Shown here piece by piece: positions 1-5,492 of a stretch of DNA of 5,520 nt. The stretch is from Candidatus Bathyarchaeota archaeon. GTDB lineage: Archaea > Thermoproteota > Bathyarchaeia > 40CM-2-53-6. The position numbers were made by a program, and so were the translations under genes. The DNA lies in contig VBBV01000103.1 of the NCBI GenBank assembly GCA_005883695.1, positions 1 to 5,520 of the forward strand, written 5' to 3'. A model generated the notes under the pieces. The model saw nothing but the letters and a program-made list of their open reading frames with translations, searched no databases and was not told the origin of the DNA. Each line of letters opens with the position of its first letter. The stretch's first letter is position 1.

Positions 1-950
1 TTGACCCACTCTATCCAGACGAGGAACAGATCTCTCTTCTTGGATGCTTTTGTTAGGAGTGCGTGCAGTTTCTCCCGTGGTTCCCCGCTGACAAGGGTAA
101 GAGTGAATGAATGGTAGACGCATAATGGTGCTATGTCAGAGACTTTGTCGATGAGGTTTGGTATGAGGTCCAGGGCGTTTCCGGTGATGATTCTTTGGGG
201 AGCTTGTTTGACAAGGCGGATTGCAACTTCCAGTTGTTTAGCTCGTTTCTGGTTGTCAGGCCAAACGAGAGCGCGTAGCCATTGAACGTTTTCGGCGTTG
301 TTGGCGTCGATGGGTGAAAGGTCGATGCCTGTGCGAGAGGCGACCTTCGGCAATTCTCTAGGAATCGGAGGACGCGTTTCTCCGCGCAGTGAGCACTCGA
401 TCTTTAACGGTGAGTTCGGGTCTCCACACTCTAAGCCTTCTCTGTACCGGTAGTGGTATCGATCCCAGAGCAAGGTCAATCCAGCGCTGGAACCAATCTC
501 AATCATGGTCAGCGGTTGACGTTTAGTTTGGGCCGCTACGAGTTCAAAGGCTGGAACGAGCACAGCGCAGCGTCCGACCTCGTTCGTCTGGACAGAATGA
601 GTCATCATGATCTCGCGGATCTCTTCGGGGTGCTCGAGGACGAAGCTGCGGAAGTACGGGTACACGTAATCATATTGCCGGGATGAGTTGTTGAGGCTGG
701 GGTAGAAGGCTGCGAGCTGGTGGTGTTCGCCATTGAGCAGCAAGAGATGTACGGCGGCAAGGAATAGGTTGGGGAGGGCGGCTTTCTCTTGAGCACTGGC
801 TGCTATTCTGAGGAGTTCGGTGTCCTCTGCAACTCTTAGAGCGAGATTCGTGTAGAGCGGTGATCGATCCGCATAGATCTTGCCTGCAAAGTAGCGGAAC
901 CGTTCTGCCATCTTGTCCAGAAGCAAAGGTGAGTTTGTTGACTCGCTCAT
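1..950 (-). CDS. DUF2332 family protein, putative SAM-dependent methyltransferase-like (3' end outside window)
   Basis: The reading frame stays open from an ATG at 950 to the left edge, giving 316 residues without a stop; the C-terminus is missing. An in-frame stop at 1002-1004 and no better upstream start support this ATG. The protein matches my memory of the DUF2332 family: N-terminal helical part with FRYFAGK and SPLY (residues 18-33), QTNEVGR (121-127), EIGSSAGL (151-158), WDRYHYRY (162-169), GIDLSPID (208-215), VWPDN (229-233) and YHS (279-281). EIGSSAGL resembles the glycine-rich SAM-binding loop of Rossmann methyltransferases, so a methyltransferase-like fold is plausible, but substrate and reaction are unknown. 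Family members are usually some 330-360 residues, so most of the protein is present. It lies 96 bases downstream of the ACT-domain gene on the same strand; that gap could hold its own promoter. I know the family mainly from bacteria, so transfer is possible. Family call fairly sure, function unsure. Confidence 0.8.
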   Translation of the reverse strand, partial: MSESTNSPLLLDKMAERFRYFAGKIYADRSPLYTNLALRVAEDTELLRIAASAQEKAALPNLFLAAVHLLLLNGEHHQLAAFYPSLNNSSRQYDYVYPYFRSFVLEHPEEIREIMMTHSVQTNEVGRCAVLVPAFELVAAQTKRQPLTMIEIGSSAGLTLLWDRYHYRYREGLECGDPNSPLKIECSLRGETRPPIPRELPKVASRTGIDLSPIDANNAENVQWLRALVWPDNQKRAKQLEVAIRLVKQAPQRIITGNALDLIPNLIDKVSDIAPLCVYHSFTLTLVSGEPREKLHALLTKASKKRDLFLVWIEWV

Positions 951-1046
951 GGACCAAATGGTTCTGGAAGTTGTATGTGGTAAACTTTCGTACAGTCCAC
1001 GTTAGGACGTGACCACCTTGTCTCTGTCCGGCCAGATTTCTGGGGT

Positions 1047-1724
1047 CTATTGCGTCTGGGCTACTCGTCGCAATGCGTCATATGCTGTGTGCCCATCCGG
1101 CTCGTTTACAACTATGATGATGTCTCCGTGACCAAGGAAAGCGTCGATTATGTTGACGCCGTTCCGATACAGCAGTTCTGTGATGTAAGACGCTATTCCG
1201 GGGGTGTCCCAGGCGTTTGTGGGCAAGTACAATGAGAGCTTTGCCACGTTCGGTTGAACAGTGACAATGTTGAGATGGCTGAGTTTCTTCCGGAGCAGCT
1301 CGTAATCCTCTGATGGTAGTATGATCTTGATCGAGTTTGCGAGTGGGAAGATGTGGGGGAATTCCGTCAGCCCTGCGGACATTTCTGAGAGTTCGTTAAG
1401 TATCTTGGGAAACTCTGCACGGGGAGCCCTTACAGTTACATCTGCTATTCCGTTTGAAAGAGAGATTCTTGTGTTCTCGAGGGCCCTGACTGGGTCAAGG
1501 GACTTCAGTTCGTCTAACGTGTCTGAGAATCTCTTGATTGCTACGACTAGGGTGTTGATAGTGGGTTTTCGGCCTGTTAGTTGCTGGACGTGTGGCTGGA
1601 TTAGTTCGGCGACTGAGTGGAAGTTTGTGAGTTTCATCTTGAGGCATTGGTAGATGGGGTAGTTCTTCGTGAGGATCTGGCGTACGGCTTCTGGTACTGT
1701 CATCTTCTGGGTGAGAGCTGGCAT
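1047..1724 (-). CDS. ACT-domain regulatory protein, archaeal COG2150-like
   Basis: This encodes a 225-residue protein from the ATG at 1724. The N-terminal part (about residues 8-70, MTVPEAVRQILTKN to AIKRFSDTL) has the helix-rich look of archaeal predicted amino-acid-metabolism regulators with ACT domains (COG2150 type). It is followed by one ACT-like segment (about 85-155) and a clearer C-terminal ACT domain (about 160-222) with DTPGIASYITELLYRNGVNI and GHGDIIIVV, the ligand-binding pattern also found in aspartokinases. It is probably a cytoplasmic sensor of an amino acid or related molecule; ligand and target are not visible. The frame extends to an ATG at 1796, but that start lies upstream of the TATA-like element, so I prefer 1724; 1703 (MTVPEAV) is also possible. 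It is divergent from the RAM-domain gene at 1814 and lies upstream of the DUF2332 gene. Confidence 0.8.
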   Translation of the reverse strand: MPALTQKMTVPEAVRQILTKNYPIYQCLKMKLTNFHSVAELIQPHVQQLTGRKPTINTLVVAIKRFSDTLDELKSLDPVRALENTRISLSNGIADVTVRAPRAEFPKILNELSEMSAGLTEFPHIFPLANSIKIILPSEDYELLRKKLSHLNIVTVQPNVAKLSLYLPTNAWDTPGIASYITELLYRNGVNIIDAFLGHGDIIIVVNEPDGHTAYDALRRVAQTQ

Positions 1725-1773
1725 TCTCAATCGCGCCTTCCTACTGTAATACCTGCGGTTCCGAGTTAAAAGG

Positions 1774-1785
1774 TTTATATACAAA
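1774..1785. promoter_or_regulatory. Nearly palindromic TATA element, possible shared divergent promoter
   Basis: TTTATATACAAA is an inverted repeat with a single mismatched pair, so it reads as a TATA box on both strands. On the plus strand the purine-rich TTAAAAGG just upstream resembles a BRE, and a transcript would start near 1803-1806, about 8 bases before the ATG at 1814. On the minus strand transcription would start near 1753, leaving a leader of roughly 30 bases before the ATG at 1724. The plus direction is better supported because of the BRE; use by the minus gene is inferred. Confidence 0.6.
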
Positions 1786-1813
1786 GTAATATCCATTACA
1801 CAACTGCAATAAG

Positions 1814-2332
1814 ATGATATCTATGCAAAACACAAACTATCCCGCCTACGTCTTCGCAACCGTCAATCACGGCATGACGAAGAACGTGGTCGAGGAGCTA
1901 AAGAACAACCCGAACATCGACCTCATCGCACCAGTCACCAGACGCTTCGACTTAGCACTACGACTAAAGCAGAACACCCCAGAACAAATCGTACAACTCG
2001 TCAGCCAGATCCGCCAAATACAAGGCATCCAGACTACTCAGACACTCTTCGGTTTCAACGGCATCAACGGCGCTCACTTCCAGAACCAGATGCCACTCGG
2101 CATCGGCCTCTTCAACATCAACAGTCCAGTCGAGACAGTCGTCAACCAGCTCAAGACCTTCCCAGGCCTCATCGAGGCATGGACAGTCCCAGGCCAGTTC
2201 GACATCGTAGCACTCTGGCAGGCAAGGACCTCTGACGAGATCGTCAAGTCCGCCTTCGAGAAGCTCTCCACTCTACGCGGAATCACTCGCAGCGAGACAC
2301 TTCTCGCCCCCACACCACTCTTCAAACAGTAA
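1814..2332 (+). CDS. Tandem Lrp/AsnC ligand-binding (RAM) domain protein without a DNA-binding domain
   Basis: The 172-residue protein consists of two consecutive RAM-type alpha-beta domains, about residues 11-79 (AYVFATVNHG to TTQTLFGF) and 95-165 (LGIGLFNINSP to ITRSETLLA). The second carries the typical VPGQFDIVALWQA strand-turn-strand; the first has VTRRFDLALRLK at the same place. RAM domains form dimers and higher assemblies and bind amino acids in Lrp/AsnC regulators. Here there is no helix-turn-helix, and the first domain begins about ten residues from the start, so the protein probably acts as a free sensor or binds a partner. The ATG at 1814 lies about 33 bases after the TATA box, so the leader is very short and there is no Shine-Dalgarno sequence; the ATG at 1823 is an equally good start. 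It ends before a T-rich tract and converges on the membrane protein gene. Confidence 0.85.
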   Translation: MISMQNTNYPAYVFATVNHGMTKNVVEELKNNPNIDLIAPVTRRFDLALRLKQNTPEQIVQLVSQIRQIQGIQTTQTLFGFNGINGAHFQNQMPLGIGLFNINSPVETVVNQLKTFPGLIEAWTVPGQFDIVALWQARTSDEIVKSAFEKLSTLRGITRSETLLAPTPLFKQ

Positions 2333-2360
2333 GCGTACTAGTTAGCTCCAAGACCAATCT

Positions 2361-2373
2361 CCCTTTTTTCTTT
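2361..2373 (+). terminator. T-rich terminator after the RAM-domain gene
   Basis: CCCTTTTTTCTTT lies 28 bases beyond the stop codon of the RAM-domain gene, in the gap between two converging genes. Pyrimidine-rich T runs without a strong hairpin are typical of archaeal intrinsic termination. I see no comparable T run for the converging minus-strand gene. Confidence 0.55.
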
Positions 2374-2441
2374 CGTCTCGCAGAGGATACTCCGCCAGAG
2401 ACGCACTGTCCAACAACCATGTTTGAAGCTAAGTCTATTGA

Positions 2442-3116
2442 TTATCCGCCTAGGACCCGCGCGAGCAGTTTGAACATCGCGATGTAGAAATTCCCCTCCA
2501 ACGGTCTCAGGAACGGCCCGGTATCGAAGTAGGGCCTAAGAACCCAGGCCATCTGTGTACCAACAAACACTTGGACCAGGAGGCTGATGAGAAAGCCCTC
2601 TACCCAGCGACTGTTAGAGTGAATGCTCTCCATTCCCGCGAACTGGTACACTAGACCAGCGATTCCTGCGATGGCAAATATTCCAACGTTGAGGAGAACG
2701 ATGAAGGCGTAAGTCTGGAAACCCTGGCCAGGCGTGGTCAGGATGAAGAAGAGGTTCACCGGGACAAAGGCAAGTAGCACTATGGACATGATGCTGAAAC
2801 TGGATAGGATCACGGCTGCTGTCTGTCTGAGGCTGATGTCGCCCCCTGAAAAAGCGTCTAGCACGTAATAGGTCGGCAGTGCAACGTAGAGACTGATGAG
2901 CAAAAGAAGTGGTATCTTGATGACGCTGTAGAGAATCTGAAGCCCTCCAGGGTAGGCTCCCATAGTCGCCCCGTAAATTGCCGCGAAGAGAATTGTGCAG
3001 AGGTTCGCGTTCAGAATAAACCTGTTAAGGTTCTGACCAGTCTTGATGTTCGCGAAGACTTCCTTTCTTCTTCGCAGAAGGTCCTCAGCTACTCTCAAAA
3101 CCCCGGTGCTAGGCAA
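2442..3116 (-). CDS. Conserved multi-pass membrane protein (Yip1-like topology, GTQMAWVLRP motif)
   Basis: This 224-residue protein has a basic N-terminal region (residues 8-33, with RRRK at 15-18) and about five hydrophobic segments near residues 37-55, 62-85, 98-127, 133-158 and 172-193. The fifth leads into the motif VGTQMAWVLRPYF (185-197), followed by GPFLRPLEGNFY (200-211). I recall the same C-terminal pattern in uncharacterised bacterial membrane proteins, some mislabelled in databases as actin-binding WH2 proteins; nothing here suggests actin binding. The helix arrangement also recalls Yip1-type proteins. Function is unknown. The start is an unusual TTG at 3116: there is no in-frame ATG before residue 52 and none upstream before the stop at 3186-3188; TTG at 3098 is the alternative. 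An AT-rich CTAAAAG (minus strand, 3143-3149) about 30 bases ahead would suit a nearly leaderless transcript. Confidence 0.75.
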   Translation of the reverse strand: MPSTGVLRVAEDLLRRRKEVFANIKTGQNLNRFILNANLCTILFAAIYGATMGAYPGGLQILYSVIKIPLLLLISLYVALPTYYVLDAFSGGDISLRQTAAVILSSFSIMSIVLLAFVPVNLFFILTTPGQGFQTYAFIVLLNVGIFAIAGIAGLVYQFAGMESIHSNSRWVEGFLISLLVQVFVGTQMAWVLRPYFDTGPFLRPLEGNFYIAMFKLLARVLGG

Positions 3117-3308
3117 GGCATAGAAGACTCGTGCCGAACACGCTTTTAGTCGTTGCCGAAGGCAAAACTTACCTTTCGGAAAGCCTTATTGATCTTGAGC
3201 TTCCCCTCATGGAGAGACCTTTTCAGAAGAGGGAAGCAGGCGGACAAACGACCAAGGGACCTCAGGAGAGCGTCCCACCCCGCTGATAGGTTGCCCCGTT
3301 TCATCCAG
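3117..3308. other. Intergenic gap of 192 bases with hairpins
   Basis: No convincing gene is visible between the two minus-strand genes. A 67-codon plus-strand frame from a TTG at 3153 has no ribosome binding site, no recognisable family and a basic, low-complexity composition, and it runs into the end of the neighbouring gene, so I do not call it. The gap holds small inverted repeats: TTGCC-GAA-GGCAA at 3153-3165, CTTTC-G-GAAAG at 3173-3183, and a longer hairpin at 3256-3276. The part near 3143-3149 may be the promoter of the membrane protein gene. Confidence 0.5.
3256..3276 (-). terminator. Hairpin 3' of the SCSGGH protein gene, possible terminator or mRNA end structure
   Basis: GGGACCTC pairs with GAG-C-GTCCC to make an eight-base-pair stem with one bulged base and a four-base loop. 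On the minus strand it lies 32 bases beyond the stop codon at 3309, followed only by a modest T content (TTGGTCGTTTG). It may mark the 3' end of that transcript or belong to an unrecognised small RNA. The structure is seen; the role is inferred. Confidence 0.3.
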
Positions 3309-3875
3309 CTACTTGCCAAACCGTTTCATTTGACCGTTCACAATTCTCGAGGCTAGCGACAGGTTGGGCTTTCCCAGCAGGCCAGTCAAGACTTCCTTGT
3401 GGTCATCTGATTGTCCAGGAAAGCGATTGATGACTCGCTTCATTTCGAGGAAGAGCTTCTCGTAGTACTCCACTCGGTGTTTCCTCTGATCCACTAGCTG
3501 CCAGTCGAGCTGCGTGTACACCGTCTCTCTTCTATCCCCGTTTCCATCGTGGATCACCGCTTCCGCCTCGAACATGAAGTCTCGATTCCTGTTCCGAAGA
3601 GCTAGGTAGAGAGCGAATGGGACCCTTGATGGCGGAGAGAAGGCGATGTAGCCGCTCTCATGACGGTCGAATCTCCGGCGAAGATTTGCCCTGTGGCCTC
3701 CGCTACAAGATGAGAATGTCTTGTATCCCTTATCGTTCAGCGATGATACAATCTCTCGTATGGCCGGATCAATGCGAGATGCGTTTCTTCCCATCTTCAG
3801 ATCTTTCCAGTTAGAAACGTCGAGCTCCCCTAACCTCCTGGAATGGGCGCGCCGCAAGAATTCGGTGGACAACAT
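3309..3875 (-). CDS. Uncharacterised basic protein with SCSGGH motif (faint TYW3 resemblance)
   Basis: I do not recognise this 188-residue protein with certainty. It is soluble and basic. The central part reads IDPAIREIVSSLNDKGYKTFSSCSGGH (residues 35-61), then GYIAFSPPS (75-83). The helix followed by S-x-C-S-G recalls the motif in TYW3, a tRNA wybutosine methyltransferase, and in small archaeal proteins of unknown function. The rest does not clearly follow TYW3, so I do not name it. The C-terminal half is charged and probably helical (residues 130-152). The start ATG at 3875 has a GGAG five bases upstream on the minus strand, which favours it over the internal ATG giving MGRNASRID (residue 28). 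It is divergent from purS across 107 bases, so both promoters lie in that gap. Confidence 0.65.
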   Translation of the reverse strand: MLSTEFLRRAHSRRLGELDVSNWKDLKMGRNASRIDPAIREIVSSLNDKGYKTFSSCSGGHRANLRRRFDRHESGYIAFSPPSRVPFALYLALRNRNRDFMFEAEAVIHDGNGDRRETVYTQLDWQLVDQRKHRVEYYEKLFLEMKRVINRFPGQSDDHKEVLTGLLGKPNLSLASRIVNGQMKRFGK

Positions 3876-3941
3876 CTAGACTCCGATCAGCCTACTTACC
3901 TAGAATGTCAACTCTTCGGACTCGTCTTCGGAGCATCAATG

Positions 3942-3957
3942 AAAAAGAGCTTAAGGG
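3942..3957 (+). promoter_or_regulatory. BRE/TATA-like promoter of purS
   Basis: AAAAAGAGCTTAAGGG is a purine-rich BRE-like stretch followed by a TTAA core. It closely matches the element ahead of purQ (AAAAAGGGCTTAATAGG). The core is about 30 bases before the ATG at 3983, which predicts a leaderless or nearly leaderless mRNA and favours that start over the ATG at 3905. Confidence 0.5.
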
Positions 3958-3982
3958 AGACTCACGGAGCAAGCTGTTTACA

Positions 3983-4246
3983 ATGTCACCGGCAACCTTC
4001 ACTGTCGAAGTCGTCGTAGAGAACAAGCCCCTAGCTCGGGATCCTGAAGGAGAGACGATCCACCACAATCTGATCCTGAAAGGTGGGTACTCACAGGTGA
4101 CAAACGTTCGTGCCGGTAAGCTGTTGCGGATGAGTGTTGAAGCCAGCTCCCCGGAGGATGCCAAACAACTTGTTCGGAAACTCTGTGACGATCTCCGGAT
4201 CTACAATCCTGCAGCGCACACCTGCCAGGTCAGGGTCGTAAGCTAA
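3983..4246 (+). CDS. purS: Phosphoribosylformylglycinamidine synthase subunit PurS
   Basis: PurS is the small dimeric subunit that holds PurL and PurQ together in FGAM synthase, which converts FGAR to FGAM with ATP and glutamine in cytoplasmic purine synthesis. The 87-residue product has the usual length (about 80-90) and the family pattern: TFTVEVVVENK at the N-terminus, DPEGETI (20-26), VTNVRAGKLL (39-48), SPEDAKQLVRKLCDDL (56-71) and a final NPAAHTCQVRVV strand. The frame opens at an ATG at 3905, which would add 26 basic residues absent from the family. I choose 3983 because the protein then has family length and the TATA-like element lies inside that extension. It precedes purQ by 129 bases, an unusually large gap, and purQ has its own promoter. 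Confidence 0.9.
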   Translation: MSPATFTVEVVVENKPLARDPEGETIHHNLILKGGYSQVTNVRAGKLLRMSVEASSPEDAKQLVRKLCDDLRIYNPAAHTCQVRVVS

Positions 4247-4308
4247 CGAAGGGAGCTATCAAGGTCGTAATTTCCAGCCAGAGTCTCACTTTTCACCAAT
4301 CTCCTCCC

Positions 4309-4326
4309 TTGACACGTACCTGTCAA
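4309..4326 (+). promoter_or_regulatory. Inverted repeat ahead of purQ, candidate operator
   Basis: TTGACA-N6-TGTCAA is a perfect six-base inverted repeat that ends directly against the BRE-like A run of the purQ promoter. Its position, about 10 bases upstream of the TATA core and 50 bases before the start codon, suits a dimeric regulator that either recruits or blocks the TBP/TFB complex. No identical site was noticed elsewhere in the window. The symmetry is seen; regulation is inferred. Confidence 0.4.
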
Positions 4327-4342
4327 AAAAGGGCTTAATAGG
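4325..4342 (+). promoter_or_regulatory. BRE/TATA-like promoter of purQ
   Basis: The stretch AAAAAAGGGCTTAATAGG has an A/G-rich BRE-like part and a CTTAATA core. Transcription would start near 4362-4364, leaving a leader of about 12-14 bases before the ATG at 4376. Its similarity to the element ahead of purS suggests the two genes are started by the same machinery, although from separate promoters. Confidence 0.55.
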
Positions 4343-4375
4343 CATCGAAATTCACTACTTTAGGAAACTAGGATA

Positions 4376-5098
4376 ATGGTAAAGGTCGCAGTAGTACAGT
4401 TCCCCGGAAGCAACTGCGACCTAGACGCGCTAGAAATTCTCCAAAAAACCATCAAGGTCCCAACAGACCTAGTATGGCACAAGGACCTGAAAAATGATCA
4501 ACATGACGCCTACATCCTACCCGGGGGCTTCTCCTACGGCGACTACCTCCGCGCCGGCGCAATAGCCGCGACCAGCCCAAGCCTAGAAATCATCAGAGAA
4601 GCAACTGAGAGAGGCAAGCCAGTTCTCGGAATATGCAACGGCTTCCAGATTCTAGTCGAGGCCGGAATCCTACCTGGTGCCGTCCTCCGAAACACCGGTC
4701 TACGATTCGTATGCAAATGGACCCGCCTCCGAGTAGAATCCACCAGAACACCGTTCACTAACCTGGCGAAAAAGGGACAGATCCTACGCATCCCAATCGC
4801 TCACAACGAAGGCCGATACTATCTCGACAGTGACCAGCTCGCTGAACTAGAGAGGAACAAACAGATCGTTCTGCGATACGTCAACGAGACTAATATTCCC
4901 ACAGAGGATTCTAACCCCAACGGATCCCTCGACAACATGGCTGGAATATGCAACAAAGAAGGAAACGTCATGGGACTAATGCCCCATCCTGAAAGAGCCT
5001 CTCTCCCATTTCTCTCGCCCAACAATCAGCCAGATGGACGACTTATCTTCGACTCTATGATCAGATCCGTCGAAAACATAGCGGAGCGATCAGTTTGA
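4376..5098 (+). CDS. purQ: Phosphoribosylformylglycinamidine synthase subunit PurQ (glutaminase)
   Basis: PurQ hydrolyses glutamine and passes ammonia to PurL in the FGAM synthase complex. The 240-residue product is a full-length class I glutamine amidotransferase: [12 protein letters not shown] at residues 4-15, [16 protein letters not shown] (49-64), nucleophile Cys87 in [17 protein letters not shown] (142-149), and the catalytic His204 and Glu206 in MPHPERA. All three residues of the triad are present, so it should be active. The ATG at 4376 puts the first beta strand at the normal place. It has its own promoter and a possible operator upstream. Its TGA stop overlaps the TTG start of the next small gene. 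A length of about 225-240 residues is normal for the family, so no truncation is seen. Confidence 0.97.
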   Translation: MVKVAVVQFPGSNCDLDALEILQKTIKVPTDLVWHKDLKNDQHDAYILPGGFSYGDYLRAGAIAATSPSLEIIREATERGKPVLGICNGFQILVEAGILPGAVLRNTGLRFVCKWTRLRVESTRTPFTNLAKKGQILRIPIAHNEGRYYLDSDQLAELERNKQIVLRYVNETNIPTEDSNPNGSLDNMAGICNKEGNVMGLMPHPERASLPFLSPNNQPDGRLIFDSMIRSVENIAERSV

Positions 5099-5286
5099 CT
5101 CGGCCAGAAACGACCCCGCGACTATTTCTCGGAATACTGTTAATCTTCCTCGGCCTACTCCCGATAATCCTCGGTACACGATCGTCTGAGCCACTCCCTA
5201 CCCCCTTCTATCTATTTGAATATCTTCTAATCTTCGGCCTGGTAGTATCGGGTCTAATGGTAATCTTCTGGAGAAGTGCAAGATGA
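5095..5286 (+). CDS. Small two-helix membrane protein, coupled to purQ
   Basis: This encodes a 63-residue hydrophobic protein with two predicted membrane helices, about residues 10-27 (LFLGILLIFLGLLPIILG) and 40-59, ending in a basic WRSAR tail. No family is recognised. It starts with TTG at 5095-5097, which overlaps the purQ stop (TGA, 5096-5098); a GGAG eight bases upstream (5083-5086) supports that start and suggests translation coupled to purQ. Its stop overlaps the next start in ATGA. The RLxLGI opening of its first helix resembles that of the next protein, so the two may be an old duplication. Function unknown; nothing links it to purine chemistry except its place. Confidence 0.65.
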   Translation: MTRPETTPRLFLGILLIFLGLLPIILGTRSSEPLPTPFYLFEYLLIFGLVVSGLMVIFWRSAR

Positions 5287-5489
5287 CGCAAGAACCACGC
5301 TCGATTCGCCGTCTGGTTCTAGGCATATTCTCCATCACCCTAGGCATCGTTTCACTTGCTGCTTTCTTCTCCATCACCTACATCGCCGGCGTCGGTTTTC
5401 TCGGCGGCTTCTACGGCTTCATATTGATAGCGCTAGGCGTAGGGTTGATCCTTCCGAAAAAGGAGCGTAAGAACGAGGAGATTCAATAA
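5283..5489 (+). CDS. Small two-helix membrane protein, second of a pair
   Basis: The product is 68 residues with two predicted membrane helices, about residues 11-33 and 36-57; the second part is glycine-rich (GVGFLGGFYGF), and a highly charged tail KKERKNEE follows. No family is recognised. The ATG overlaps the preceding stop in ATGA, and a GGAG (5270-5273) nine bases upstream acts as ribosome binding site, so it is translated from the same mRNA as purQ. RRLVLGIFSITLGI aligns by eye with PRLFLGILLIFLGL of the preceding protein. Short conserved-looking hydrophobic frames with proper start signals make it a likely real gene, but its role is unknown. Confidence 0.68.
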   Translation: MTQEPRSIRRLVLGIFSITLGIVSLAAFFSITYIAGVGFLGGFYGFILIALGVGLILPKKERKNEEIQ

Positions 5490-5492
5490 CAC

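Noticed and set aside
670..957. Minus-strand 95-codon frame overlapping the DUF2332 gene
   Set aside because: It is an out-of-frame shadow; the overlapping frame shows clear DUF2332 motifs along its whole length.
1725..1796. 24-residue N-terminal extension of the ACT-domain protein
   Set aside because: It would need a start upstream of the shared TATA element; the internal ATG at 1724 gives a family-like N-terminus.
3153..3356. Plus-strand 67-codon frame with a TTG start
   Set aside because: It has no ribosome binding site or known motif, is basic and low in complexity, and overlaps the end of the better-supported minus-strand gene.
3905..3982. 26-residue N-terminal extension of PurS
   Set aside because: The extension is absent from the family and contains the BRE/TATA-like box of purS.
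4543..4791. Minus-strand 82-codon frame inside purQ
   Set aside because: It lies opposite a fully convincing purQ and has no family features of its own.
5276..5470. Plus-strand 64-codon frame rich in His and Arg
   Set aside because: It is a shadow of the 68-residue membrane protein in another frame; its composition is that expected from misreading hydrophobic codons.
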